NCBI RefSeq assembly: GCF_947492535.1
Contig: NZ_CANLNH010000006.1
Location: forward strand, 186,001 to 250,000
Length of the DNA: 64,000 nucleotides
Direction of reading: 5' to 3'
Source of the DNA: an uncultured Dokdonia sp.
GTDB taxonomy: Bacteria > Bacteroidota > Bacteroidia > Flavobacteriales > Flavobacteriaceae
Under the pieces are notes generated by a model. The model was not told where the DNA came from and ran no database searches. It saw only the letters and a list, made by a program, of their open reading frames with translations. Of the stretch, positions 33,183 through 41,464 are shown piece by piece; within the stretch, counting starts at the first letter, position 1, and every line of letters begins with the position of its first letter. Made by a program: the position numbers and the translations under genes.

Positions 33183-34133
33183 ATGGCATACACGGCTGAT
33201 TTTCTTGAAGGACATATAGTACATGTCCCCACAATACATGCTATTGAAGAAGAAAAGTTTCGAAGTATGTCATTCCAAATGGACGATTTTTATGTAGACT
33301 ATATCAATTATAGTGTATTTCATAATCCATTCAGGAAATTTCCATACTATACAGCATCAAATATTGATGGTAGGTTATTTAAAGATATAACAAGAGATGA
33401 ACTTTTCTCTAGTGGTGATACTTGGAAAAAAGATACTCGTATCCCAAAAGAATTCCAATTAGGAAAAGAACTCTATGGAGCGAGTCATAGTGATTTTGAT
33501 AGAGGCCATCTTACAAAACGACAAGATGTACAATGGGGAAAAAGTAAACATACAGCAAAAAAAGCAGCGATTGCTACCTTTTATTATACAAATGCTATTC
33601 CGCAGGTAGATCGTTTAAATAGAGGTGTCTGGAAACGTATAGAAGATTATATTTTACACCATGAAACTGTAAAACAGTCACTAAAAATCTCATTAATCAC
33701 TGGGCCATTACTGCTGGATAAAGATCCAAAGTTTGTGACAAAAATAGGAGGGGAGACTGTACAAATTCCAACCTTATTTTTTAAAGTAGTGTATTATTTA
33801 CGTGAAGGAGCGTTATATAGAACTGGCTTCTTGACGAGTCAGAAGCAACTATTATACAAGCGTAAGATTGTAGAACCCCTCTTACGAGGTGATGTTTTAG
33901 AATCTTCAGATGTCTTTCAAAATTTTAAAGATGCCGAAACCTATCAAGTACGTGTTTCTTTTATAGAAGCTCTAGGGAATTTAAAATTTACAGAAGCAAA
34001 AGAGGTATTTATTGAGGATACTCCTGAAGCACTAATTTTGGATGAGATTGATATACAGCCTGAGTCTACAGAAGTAATGACAAGAAGTCGTTCAGGAAGA
34101 AGAACAAAATCTAAGACCAATTTGAAACTATAA
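33183..34133 (+). CDS. DNA/RNA non-specific endonuclease (NUC1 family)
   Basis: A 316-residue protein without a signal peptide. The beta-beta-alpha-Me nuclease core spans about 50-250: FPYYTASNIDGRLF, then SHSDFDRGHLTKRQDVQWG with the catalytic His of DRGH (H109), then FYYTNAIPQVDRLNRGVWKRIEDYILH with the Asn and Glu of the NUC active site, then SLITGPLL. Known relatives cleave single- and double-stranded DNA and RNA with Mg2+ and are usually secreted or held inactive. A cytoplasmic copy without an inhibitor next door needs control. A basic Ser/Arg/Lys tail (TRSRSGRRTKSKTN) and an acidic linker (about 275-300) could be a cleavable regulatory segment. It follows the CHAT gene by 22 bases and is the natural candidate for its substrate. 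Confidence 0.87.
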   Translation: MAYTADFLEGHIVHVPTIHAIEEEKFRSMSFQMDDFYVDYINYSVFHNPFRKFPYYTASNIDGRLFKDITRDELFSSGDTWKKDTRIPKEFQLGKELYGASHSDFDRGHLTKRQDVQWGKSKHTAKKAAIATFYYTNAIPQVDRLNRGVWKRIEDYILHHETVKQSLKISLITGPLLLDKDPKFVTKIGGETVQIPTLFFKVVYYLREGALYRTGFLTSQKQLLYKRKIVEPLLRGDVLESSDVFQNFKDAETYQVRVSFIEALGNLKFTEAKEVFIEDTPEALILDEIDIQPESTEVMTRSRSGRRTKSKTNLKL

Positions 34134-34149
34134 GGTTTATTATAAATTA

Positions 34150-34238
34150 TATACGCTTTCGCGAAATCGATCTTATGAGACCTGCCTGCCGGCAGGCAGG
34201 TTCACGACCATAGGGAGAGCGAAGCGATAAAGCGTATA
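34150..34238. repeat. Composite palindromic element, long form
   Basis: Begins TATACGCTTTCGCGAAATCG, contains the perfect hairpin CCTGCCTGCCGGCAGGCAGG (34181-34200) and TTCACGACCATAGGGAGAGC, and ends GAAGCGATAAAGCGTATA. The outer ends are inverted copies of TATACGCTTT. It is the best preserved long-form copy in the window and separates the NUC gene from the membrane/DUF1353 gene. Confidence 0.8.
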
Positions 34239-34262
34239 CAGTACTATATGTATTAACTAACT

Positions 34263-35204
34263 ATGAATGAAACTAACAATATATTAGAATTACTGGATTT
34301 GTTATACCAACGATTTGATTCCTTTCAAACGTTATGGACTATTTACAGCACTGTCGTTTTTGGAATTCTTGCGGCATTAATTTCGTTCCCAAAACATCTC
34401 AACTCTAAAGTAACTAGAGTGATACTTATTGTAGGTTTTTCTATGTTTACTCTTGCAAATACAGGAGCTTTATTAGGTGTTCAAGAAGATAGAATAGATT
34501 TGTTATCAGAGTTGAAAACACAAAAAGAATGTGGCCCTTTAGAATTAATAACACCCATTTCTTATTTTAAGAAAAAAGAATCTAAAGATGGACCACATGG
34601 TATAAATAGTCTTATTTGTGAAAAAAGATTACAATCAAAGTCTTTAATTGGGCTTTTTCATATTCTTCAAGATTTATTGATTATTCTATTAATATGGATT
34701 TTACCTAAAAGTCTAGTTCGCATACAGTTATTTAAGAGTGTTTCTAACCTTAAAATAAAAATTAGAGGTTCAGATCTGCCAAATCCAGTGATAAGTTGGG
34801 ATCAAGAAAATCGTATTTGGGTACTTGAAGAAAGCGTTCATGTGGGTATTAAAGTAAAAGAGCTACCAACTCCTTATACATTACAGATTCCAGAAAAATT
34901 TCATTTTGATTTAGCTACAATACCACGTTTTTTATGGGGGTTAATAGCACCTTTCGAACTCTCTATTATAGCTCCTTTAGTACATGACTTTTTATATATA
35001 AAGAAGGGAAGATTCTTTATAGACGAAAATCAATTAATTAAAAGTGAGCAAACAGAGACGCCACTATACATAAGTCGTTTAGAAACAGATCGAATATTCT
35101 TGGATCATATGAAACAAGAAGGTATAGGAACATTTAAACGGTATTCTTGTTATTATGGTGTTCGGTGGTTTGGAGGATTCTTTTGGAAAGAAAAGAATTT
35201 ATAA
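34263..35204 (+). CDS. Membrane protein with a C-terminal DUF1353 domain
   Basis: A 313-residue protein. The N-terminal half has three hydrophobic segments (about 26-46, 52-75 and 120-142: TVVFGILAALISF, VILIVGFSMFTLANTGALLG, LLIILLIWILPKSLV). The C-terminal half (about 165-310) resembles DUF1353, known mostly from phage and prophage loci. Supporting stretches are FHFDLATIPRFLWGLIAP, APLVHDFLYIKKGRF and LETDRIFLDHMKQEG, with H and D residues in conserved places. The fusion with a membrane anchor is unusual. It follows the NUC gene on the same strand but is separated by the long-form repeat, so membership of the CHAT-NUC unit is uncertain. No reaction can be assigned. Confidence 0.65.
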   Translation: MNETNNILELLDLLYQRFDSFQTLWTIYSTVVFGILAALISFPKHLNSKVTRVILIVGFSMFTLANTGALLGVQEDRIDLLSELKTQKECGPLELITPISYFKKKESKDGPHGINSLICEKRLQSKSLIGLFHILQDLLIILLIWILPKSLVRIQLFKSVSNLKIKIRGSDLPNPVISWDQENRIWVLEESVHVGIKVKELPTPYTLQIPEKFHFDLATIPRFLWGLIAPFELSIIAPLVHDFLYIKKGRFFIDENQLIKSEQTETPLYISRLETDRIFLDHMKQEGIGTFKRYSCYYGVRWFGGFFWKEKNL

Positions 35205-35474
35205 TTACTCTTTTATTTCATCCAAAGCCGCTTTAAACTCATCCCAGCTCACTTCTGTATCACCATCTTTACTGTATCCTTCTATGAGTTTAGACGCTAC
35301 AAAACCTCTTATAAAACCTGATATTTCTGCTTTTTTAAGAAGTTTTACAATTTCCTTTTTACTCAATTTTCCATTTCCATCTTTATCAAAAAAGGCAAAT
35401 GCTGCTTCTGGGTTATTAAAATCTTCAGTAATAAGCGTTTGTAATTTACCTAAGATCATATCTTTTGTAGCCAT
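35205..35474 (-). CDS. EF-hand calcium-binding protein
   Basis: An 89-residue protein with two EF-hand loops: DKDGNGKLSKKE (about 30-41) and SKDGDTEVSWDE (about 70-81). Both have Asp/Asn at loop positions 1, 3 and 5 and Glu at position 12, with the first Asp replaced by Ser in the second loop. No signal peptide is present, so it is probably a cytoplasmic calcium sensor or buffer. Small EF-hand proteins occur in marine Flavobacteriia, with unclear targets. Its stop is directly adjacent to the stop of the DUF1353 gene on the other strand, so the pair is convergent with no terminator between. Confidence 0.82.
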   Translation of the reverse strand: MATKDMILGKLQTLITEDFNNPEAAFAFFDKDGNGKLSKKEIVKLLKKAEISGFIRGFVASKLIEGYSKDGDTEVSWDEFKAALDEIKE

Positions 35475-35563
35475 AATGGGGTGTTTTAATAGTTAGTATT
35501 TAAAAATAAAGAAAATATTTCTATTGTAATTAAGGAATGAATATTTGATTACTAGTCTCTTTA

Positions 35564-36466
35564 TTACTTATTCACCACCAACTGCTGTCCTATACGTAAT
35601 GTACTCGTCTTTTTAATCGAATTCTCTTTGCAAATGGCTGTTATAGAAGTGTGATGTCGATTTGCAATTTTAGAAAGTGTATCTCCTTTTTTGACAATAT
35701 AAATCTTCTTTTGCTTTTCTTCATTTTGAAGAGCTTCCGCCTCAGACGTAGCAATGATAATAGTACTTTGTTTTTTTGAACTATGCAAATACGGTGTCAC
35801 CCAGCGTCTGGTGACCCATAGTTCTTGACTACGGATTTTATTTTCTTCTGTAAATTCAAATAAATATTCAGGATTGATATACACTCCTCGATAGCTTACA
35901 ATCAGATGTAAATGACTCCCTCTTGAATTCCCTGTATTACCACCTTTACCAATAATGGTTCCTTTAGTGACGGTGTCATTTACCTTTACGATCTGTTTAG
36001 AAAGATGTGCATATACAGTCTCTAAACCATTAGCATGTCTTACAACAACCGTTTTGCCAAGTCCTTGAAATGTGCGTACAGCACGTACTTTTCCATCAAA
36101 CATGGCCATAACATCATCACCCGTAACCAAATCGATATCAATTCCTTTATGAGCTCTTCGATTACGCCATCCATAACGAGAAGTCACTACTTTTTTACGA
36201 GTGATTGGAGAGGTATATACACTATCTGAAAATGAAATTTCAAAGGGATATGTTTGTCTGTAATCCTTATATGGGTTAAACGTAGTTGCATCCCAGTTTT
36301 CTGTCATATAAACTTGAGATAAACTATCCTTTTTATGTTTCGTAATAATCATGTCAAGTCGTTCAGAAAAAGAGATAGAATCTAATCTAACAATACTTAA
36401 ATCTATAATTTGGCTATACCCTTGGAAAGCAACGAAGAAAGTAATTAAAAAAAAGAAACGTTTCAT
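35564..36466 (-). CDS. M23 peptidase with C-terminal LysM domain
   Basis: A 300-residue exported protein (signal MKRFFFLITFFVAFQGYSQ). The LytM/M23 domain (about 95-210) contains SRYGWRNRRAHKGIDIDL (H and D zinc ligands), NGLETVYAHLSK and GNTGNSRGSHLHLIV (HxH). A LysM peptidoglycan-binding module (about 255-298) reads YIVKKGDTLSKIANRHHTSI. Known role: glycyl or D,D-endopeptidase cleavage of peptidoglycan cross-links, or an activator of amidases when degenerate. All zinc ligands look intact, so it is probably active. It lies beside a second M23 protein, the M56-M23 fusion, on the same strand. Confidence 0.92.
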   Translation of the reverse strand: MKRFFFLITFFVAFQGYSQIIDLSIVRLDSISFSERLDMIITKHKKDSLSQVYMTENWDATTFNPYKDYRQTYPFEISFSDSVYTSPITRKKVVTSRYGWRNRRAHKGIDIDLVTGDDVMAMFDGKVRAVRTFQGLGKTVVVRHANGLETVYAHLSKQIVKVNDTVTKGTIIGKGGNTGNSRGSHLHLIVSYRGVYINPEYLFEFTEENKIRSQELWVTRRWVTPYLHSSKKQSTIIIATSEAEALQNEEKQKKIYIVKKGDTLSKIANRHHTSITAICKENSIKKTSTLRIGQQLVVNK

Positions 36467-36550
36467 AAAATAATTAAAATAGGGATGTATGTATATGTAG
36501 TTACTTAACTACATACGTAACGTCAATTAGTATGGATTATGTATAATTTT

Positions 36551-37909
36551 TTATTTTTCTAAATAGTCAAGTGGGTTTATTGACTTTTTATGGAGTCGTA
36601 ACTCATAATGAAGGTGCGGTCCTGTTGAATTTCCTGTCATACCTACATATCCAATCACATCACCTTTTTTAACAGATTGCCCATAGTGAGCATTAAAATC
36701 TTTTAAATGTGCATACCAAGTCTCATAGCCATCATCATGTTTGATTTTTAGTAAATTACCCCATGCGCCCACTTCTTTAGATAGGAAAACAGTACCATCT
36801 GCGGTAGCGATAATAGGAGTACCAAGCTCTGCTCTAATATCGATACCAGTGTGTACTTTAAGCTTTTTCGTTTTTGGATCTTTGATTTTTGCATCAAAAA
36901 ATGCTGTGATCTGTTGTTTTGAAACACCATCTATAGGAAAAGCAAATGTAGGGTTGGTAATAGACGGAAGAGTAGGAGTAGCTAATTGAATTGTAGGATA
37001 CGATGTCATTTCAATAACATCGTTTAGGAGTGTACTATTAGTCGTTGGTTTTGTAAAAGCAACGACTACCAAGGCACATACAGGGAGTATCAACAGATAC
37101 GTGAGCTTTAATCGATAATGTGAGGTGTTTTTAGTCATCATTTGGATTCGTTTTTTGAGAATGGGTGTTTGAAAATAGCTATAAAGGTGATTAGGCTTGG
37201 TTATCGTTAAGCTTTGCGCGATTAATTGTAAATAGTCTGACGTCTTAACATCACTTGCAAGTACATACTGGTCTGCTTGATATTCGTGAATTGATTTTAA
37301 TGATTTTCTGAATAGATATATCAACGGATTCCACCAAAAGAAAATGATATATACTTCTGTAAGAAAAAGATCTATGGTATGACGTAATTGGATATGTGCT
37401 TTTTCATGCATAATCACTAATGTGTCATACTCCTTTCCTTTAGGCACAAAAATCCAATGAAAATAAGAGAAAACATCAGAAACCGGTGATTCATACACAT
37501 GATACGTATCTTTCTTTATAAGAACAGATTGCTTTTTAATACGATATAAACGATAGATACTTAAAGAAAAACGGAGCAAACAAATACCAACACCTATCAA
37601 ATACAGTACACTACCTATAGCTATATAATTTATAGAAGTTGAATTTTCTGTAGTCGTAGTATGTATCGCTACAGAAGTAGGAGTTGTTATGGTCGTTATA
37701 TGTTCAAATAATTGCGGGATTTCTTCTATAGGGTGCTCCGTAATAGGCGGTAGAATGTATATAAGCAACGGAAGTACTAACGAAATAGGGAGTAGTAATA
37801 CCAATACATACCTATTTAACGCATGAAACGTAAACTTACGAAACACGACTTGATACACTAAAAAGAGTATCGAAAAGATAAGCATCACCTGGAAAAGATA
37901 TACAAACAT
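36551..37909 (-). CDS. M56 (BlaR1-type) membrane peptidase fused to an M23 peptidase domain
   Basis: A 452-residue inner-membrane protein. Four hydrophobic helices (about 3-20, 33-52, 93-112, 270-288) frame a BlaR1/MecR1-type M56 metalloprotease with MHEKAHIQLRH (HExxH, about 168-178). The outer domain is an M23 peptidase (about 345-448) with HTGIDIRAELGTPI, GYETWYAHLKDF and GNSTGPHLHYELRL instead of the penicillin-binding sensor of BlaR1. Known role of the family: signal-triggered cleavage of a BlaI repressor. Here the outside module may sense or cut peptidoglycan. blaI lies 2 bases upstream, so a cell-wall-stress regulatory pair is very likely. Confidence 0.87.
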   Translation of the reverse strand: MFVYLFQVMLIFSILFLVYQVVFRKFTFHALNRYVLVLLLPISLVLPLLIYILPPITEHPIEEIPQLFEHITTITTPTSVAIHTTTTENSTSINYIAIGSVLYLIGVGICLLRFSLSIYRLYRIKKQSVLIKKDTYHVYESPVSDVFSYFHWIFVPKGKEYDTLVIMHEKAHIQLRHTIDLFLTEVYIIFFWWNPLIYLFRKSLKSIHEYQADQYVLASDVKTSDYLQLIAQSLTITKPNHLYSYFQTPILKKRIQMMTKNTSHYRLKLTYLLILPVCALVVVAFTKPTTNSTLLNDVIEMTSYPTIQLATPTLPSITNPTFAFPIDGVSKQQITAFFDAKIKDPKTKKLKVHTGIDIRAELGTPIIATADGTVFLSKEVGAWGNLLKIKHDDGYETWYAHLKDFNAHYGQSVKKGDVIGYVGMTGNSTGPHLHYELRLHKKSINPLDYLEK

Positions 37910-37911
37910 TA

Positions 37912-38295
37912 TTATTGACCTTTTTCTTTTAAACGTTCTATCTTTTCTTCAATCATACGTTTCATTTTTTCCAATTCGGTCAGATTCATATCTTCTTCTT
38001 CTGTAAAGGATAAAGCAAATTTGCTCACAGAACCGCTAAAGAAATTACCTATCACATCTTTTATATGCCTTTTAAAATAAGCCTCTTTAGCAATCGTAGG
38101 GGAGTACTGTCTAATTTTCCCAAAAGTGTCATACTGTAGAAAATTCTTTTTTACCAAGACACGTACTACTGTTGATATTGTGGTGTATGCGGGTCTTGGT
38201 TCAGGAAAAGCATCTACAATATCTTTAAGAAACGCTTTTTCCAATTTCCATACATATTGCATGACCTGTTCTTCAGCTTTTGTGAGTTCTTTCAT
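37912..38295 (-). CDS. BlaI/MecI/CopY family transcriptional repressor
   Basis: A 127-residue winged-helix protein (LTKAEEQVMQYVWKLEKAFLKDIVDAFPEPRPAYTTISTVVRVLVKKNFLQYDTFGKIRQYSPTI at about 3-70), with a C-terminal dimerisation helix pair (about 85-125). Known role: dimeric repressor of its own operon, removed when the partner M56 protease cleaves it. The partner begins 2 bases after its stop. A perfect dyad (38324-38343) plus a second imperfect one lies 29 bases upstream of the ATG and is the likely operator. A TATATTTG -7 box on the minus strand (38300-38307) ends only 4 bases from the ATG, which would give a leaderless or nearly leaderless mRNA. Confidence 0.9.
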   Translation of the reverse strand: MKELTKAEEQVMQYVWKLEKAFLKDIVDAFPEPRPAYTTISTVVRVLVKKNFLQYDTFGKIRQYSPTIAKEAYFKRHIKDVIGNFFSGSVSKFALSFTEEEDMNLTELEKMKRMIEEKIERLKEKGQ

Positions 38296-38323
38296 ACTGC
38301 AAATATATAAATTATTTTAGTTT

Positions 38324-38362
38324 ATGACTATATTTATAGTCATATTACTATTTTTATAGTTA
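38324..38362. promoter_or_regulatory. BlaI-type operator pair
   Basis: ATGACTATA-TT-TATAGTCAT (38324-38343) is a perfect 9-2-9 inverted repeat. It is followed by an imperfect one, TTACTAT...ATAGTTA (38345-38361), sharing the ACTAT half-site. Both lie upstream of the -7 box of the blaI-M56 operon. BlaI-family dimers typically bind such dyads. Confidence 0.65.
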
Positions 38363-38444
38363 CAAATTACACAACTCACTATTAATAAGGTATTTAACCT
38401 ATGTTTCTTAAATATAAAGTATATATAGAAAGCGGTTATTTCTT

Positions 38445-38468
38445 TATACGCTTTCGCGAAAGCGCATA
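38445..38468. repeat. REP-like palindrome, short form, one mismatch
   Basis: TATACGCTTTCGCGAAAGCG followed by CATA: the extended palindrome with a single T to C change in the right arm. Intergenic, upstream of blaI. Confidence 0.85.
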
Positions 38469-38566
38469 TAACTTCCATAAATACAGATGTAGTAACCATA
38501 CATTATAAAGGTAGTATACCCAAAATGCATATGTCTAAAGAAACGAGGACTTAGCCTACGTAATAA

Positions 38567-40183
38567 TTAATCTATAAGAGGAATACTCATTTCAAAATCA
38601 AATAGATTTTTACAATCATATTTCGTTTTTATAGTACGCAGTTTTTCTAGTTTCTCCTGATAGTAGATTTCTAAAAGTTGTAATCGTCCTTCAAGAGTTT
38701 CTGGATGTGGTACAAGTAATTGATCTATAAAATTGATAAATGCACCTTCTATGTGTGGTAATAAGCTCTTTCTAAAATCTACCACCCATTGTACATAGGC
38801 TTTATTACGATCTACATTAGTAAAAGCATTCCCTGCATCATCCCACCAACATTGAATTTGTAATAAATAAGGTTTCTTAGGAAATGCAAAAACACGCTGA
38901 TCTGTATTTTCTGTAACTGCTCCTCCTAAGCAATGAAAACTCATATATCTATTAACATCTACATAAAAGCACGTACGTCCTAAATAGTTGTAAATCGCTT
39001 CTACAAGTTGGTGATGTTCTGCTTCTGTAGTTGCTTTTGGAAACCCTGAAGTCACTTTATGTGGATGCGGTCTATCACATGTAGAAGAAGGTGCATCGGG
39101 TAGCACACGATAGTCACGATCACCACAGGTACTATCAGAAGTAGTAACAATAGATACTGTAGGGTTTACAAAATCTGAAATGACGCTTTGATGCTTTGAA
39201 AGTAATAGTTCCTTGTTTTGTTGTGTACTTGCGACTCTTTTTGTGACTTGATGATGGTATTTTTCTTGTAAGGAAACAAAACCTGATTCTTCTGGAATAA
39301 GATCGCCAAAATTGGTTCGTAACAAAGAGAGTAATGCTTCTTTAGAACCATAAAAAAGACCTCCCATACGTGTATGTACAGCACTCACATGACCTTCAGG
39401 AAGATGTAATTCTTCAGGATCTGCCACCATCATACCACAAGCTGTAGACAAATTAGTATCTAATTTAGTAAGGTCAGCATGAAGAACTGTCCATATTTTC
39501 ATTGCGTTGACAGCACGTTCTCCATCTTTCCACAACAAAGAGAATGACGTAGTTACATTTCCTAGAGAAGATAATTTAAAACGAAAACGTGTCACTACAC
39601 CAAAATTTCCACCACCACCACCTTTAAGTGCCCAAAATAAGTCAGGCATGTTGATAGGAGAAGGATATGCAATAGTTCCGTCTGCAAGTACCATCTCACA
39701 TTCAAGTACAGAATCACATGTCATTCCGTATTTTCGAATAGAAAGGCCCCAACCACCACCTTGTGTGAGTCCGCCTACATTTACAGATTGACACCCGCCT
39801 CCAGGTATTATCTGACCTCGTTTTTCCAACTCTTCATATACTTTTCCTAATTGTTTGCCAACTGGAATCCAAGCATGATCACGATCTAGATATTCAATGG
39901 TATCCATTTCTGACAAATCAATAATAACCACCCCATTTCCAGAACTCATCCCTTCATGTTGATGTCCTCCAGATCGCACTCTAAACGGCACTTTAGTATT
40001 ACGACAAAAATGAATACAAAACTGTACATGACTTGCAGTACGGCAATAGGCAATACTCGTAGGCATATGGCCAAATCGAGTATTAGAAATTACACGTGCA
40101 TACTGATACAATGGATTTCCTATTGAAATAATTTTAAGATCATTTGGAGCTGTATTTACAAAATCTTCTATGTGATTTTTCAT
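38567..40183 (-). CDS. FAD-linked oxidase of the berberine-bridge-enzyme family
   Basis: A 538-residue flavoprotein. The PCMH-type FAD domain (about 30-210) contains FRVRSGGHQHEG, with H74 in the place of the 8-alpha-histidyl attachment residue, and IIPGGGCQSVNVGGLTQGGGWG with C131 at the position of the second covalent bond. A bicovalent FAD is therefore plausible. The BBE C-terminal segment (NKAYVQWVVDFRKSLLPHIEGAFINFID) is present. Known reactions: oxidation of sugars, alcohols or alkaloid-like amines with O2. There is no signal peptide. The substrate is unknown. It is a single gene flanked by palindromic repeats on both sides. Confidence 0.88.
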   Translation of the reverse strand: MKNHIEDFVNTAPNDLKIISIGNPLYQYARVISNTRFGHMPTSIAYCRTASHVQFCIHFCRNTKVPFRVRSGGHQHEGMSSGNGVVIIDLSEMDTIEYLDRDHAWIPVGKQLGKVYEELEKRGQIIPGGGCQSVNVGGLTQGGGWGLSIRKYGMTCDSVLECEMVLADGTIAYPSPINMPDLFWALKGGGGGNFGVVTRFRFKLSSLGNVTTSFSLLWKDGERAVNAMKIWTVLHADLTKLDTNLSTACGMMVADPEELHLPEGHVSAVHTRMGGLFYGSKEALLSLLRTNFGDLIPEESGFVSLQEKYHHQVTKRVASTQQNKELLLSKHQSVISDFVNPTVSIVTTSDSTCGDRDYRVLPDAPSSTCDRPHPHKVTSGFPKATTEAEHHQLVEAIYNYLGRTCFYVDVNRYMSFHCLGGAVTENTDQRVFAFPKKPYLLQIQCWWDDAGNAFTNVDRNKAYVQWVVDFRKSLLPHIEGAFINFIDQLLVPHPETLEGRLQLLEIYYQEKLEKLRTIKTKYDCKNLFDFEMSIPLID

Positions 40184-40291
40184 AAGGTACTTTTGAAATG
40201 GTTAATACTTCTGTAAGATATAAAATGTAATTATTTCTTAAACAGAATCTTATACAAAAACTATAATGTCAAATTCTTTTTTAAAAGTTTC

Positions 40292-40307
40292 CGCTTTCGC
40301 GAAAGCG
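40292..40307. repeat. REP-like palindrome, short form
   Basis: CGCTTTCGCGAAAGCG, the 16-base core with one TA-bearing flank, lies 20 bases before the -7 box of the phospholipase gene. Confidence 0.85.
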
Positions 40308-40326
40308 TATACAACAGATATACCTT

Positions 40327-40334
40327 TATTTTTG
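40327..40334 (+). promoter_or_regulatory. Putative -7 box for the phospholipase A gene
   Basis: TATTTTTG fits TAnnTTTG, 26 bases before the ATG at 40361. No TTG is seen at the -33 position because the palindromic repeat occupies that stretch. Confidence 0.45.
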
Positions 40335-40360
40335 CAGCTAATTATAGTTAAAGACCATCC

Positions 40361-41251
40361 ATGAGAATTGTTAGCTTTTTACTTTTATGCTGTATTACTT
40401 CGTTTAGTAGTATTGGACAATCGTTATTTCAAAATAACGGAGGTACACTATCTGAACGCTGGTTGATTCATAATGATAGTACAAAACTGTTTAAAATTAT
40501 TCCTTACAAACCTGTATATATCTTATTTGCAAATTATACAACAGCAATTAATAACCTTCCTGTAAGTGATAATCCTTTAAACTCAGTAACGACAGCTACA
40601 AAATTTTCAAATACAGAACTTAAATTTCAGTTGAGTTTTAAATCTAGAGCCGTCAAAAATCTATTTGGAGATAAGATAGGAGGAGACCTATGGATAGGCT
40701 ATACACAATCATCACGATGGCAATTATATAGCGCAAATATTTCTAGACCTTTTAGAGAAACAAACTATGAACCTGAACTTATGCTTATTTTTCATACTCC
40801 GTATAAATTATTTGGTTTTGAAGGCGTATTAAGTGGTATAGGTATTAACCATGAAAGTAACGGAAGATCAAATCCCTTTTCTAGAAGTTGGAATCGAGTG
40901 ATATTACAATTTGGATGGGAACGCCCTTCTTGGAGTATTATAGTAAGACCTTGGTGGCGTTTACCAGAAGACCCTATTGAAGATAATAATCCCGGTATAG
41001 AAGATTATGTTGGGCGTGCAGAATTACTTAGTATGTTTTCAAAAGGCAGACATACTATGAGGCTTCTAGCAAAACATTCATTACGTACTGGAAATAGGAA
41101 TAGAGGCAGTGTGAGACTTGATTATGCCTTTCAATTATTAGATAACTTACAATTACAAGCCCAAGTATTTCATGGGTATGGAGAAAATTTAATAGATTTT
41201 AATCATAAACAAACTACGTTTGGTTTGGGTATTTCATTATTACATTGGTAG
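40361..41251 (+). CDS. pldA: Outer membrane phospholipase A
   Basis: A 296-residue outer-membrane protein with a signal peptide (MRIVSFLLLCCITSFSSIGQ). NHESNGRSNPFSRSWNRVI carries the OMPLA catalytic triad with the spacing of the E. coli enzyme: H164, S166 and N178. Alternating beta-strands with aromatic girdles (WELPSWSIIVRPWWRLP-like segments, GRAELLSMF, SVRLDYAFQLLDNLQLQAQVFHGYG) indicate the 12-strand barrel, ending in LGISLLHW with a C-terminal aromatic. Known role: calcium-dependent hydrolysis of phospholipids misplaced in the outer leaflet, active as a dimer. It is monocistronic with a -7 box upstream and a strong terminator downstream. Confidence 0.93.
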   Translation: MRIVSFLLLCCITSFSSIGQSLFQNNGGTLSERWLIHNDSTKLFKIIPYKPVYILFANYTTAINNLPVSDNPLNSVTTATKFSNTELKFQLSFKSRAVKNLFGDKIGGDLWIGYTQSSRWQLYSANISRPFRETNYEPELMLIFHTPYKLFGFEGVLSGIGINHESNGRSNPFSRSWNRVILQFGWERPSWSIIVRPWWRLPEDPIEDNNPGIEDYVGRAELLSMFSKGRHTMRLLAKHSLRTGNRNRGSVRLDYAFQLLDNLQLQAQVFHGYGENLIDFNHKQTTFGLGISLLHW

Positions 41252-41360
41252 TAAACTTGATACGATATCTAAATTAAAAGGATTATATGTGTTTTTGACC
41301 TATCCTTTCATTTTGATTCATATTCTGATTAGTAACTAAATAAGACATCAAATGGGGGTA

Positions 41361-41393
41361 AGCAAAGCCTATACATAGGCTTTGCTTTTTTTC
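41361..41393 (+). terminator. Rho-independent terminator after pldA
   Basis: AGCAAAGCCTAT (41361-41372) and ATAGGCTTTGCT (41375-41386) form a perfect 12-bp stem with a 2-base centre, followed by seven T. Confidence 0.9.
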
Positions 41394-41464
41394 TTTAAAA
41401 AGTAAAATCTGGCTAAAGCAATATACTTTAACCAGATTTAATAATTGCTATAAAATGGTACTCA

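Noticed and set aside
34181-34200. CCTGCCTGCCGGCAGGCAGG as a phage attachment site or origin
   Set aside because: It recurs (imperfectly) inside other copies of the same palindromic repeat and no integrase or replication gene is near.
39507-39791. 94-codon plus-strand ORF opposite the FAD oxidase gene
   Set aside because: It lies wholly inside a well-supported gene on the other strand and shows no protein-like features; the same holds for the other antisense ORFs inside confirmed genes.
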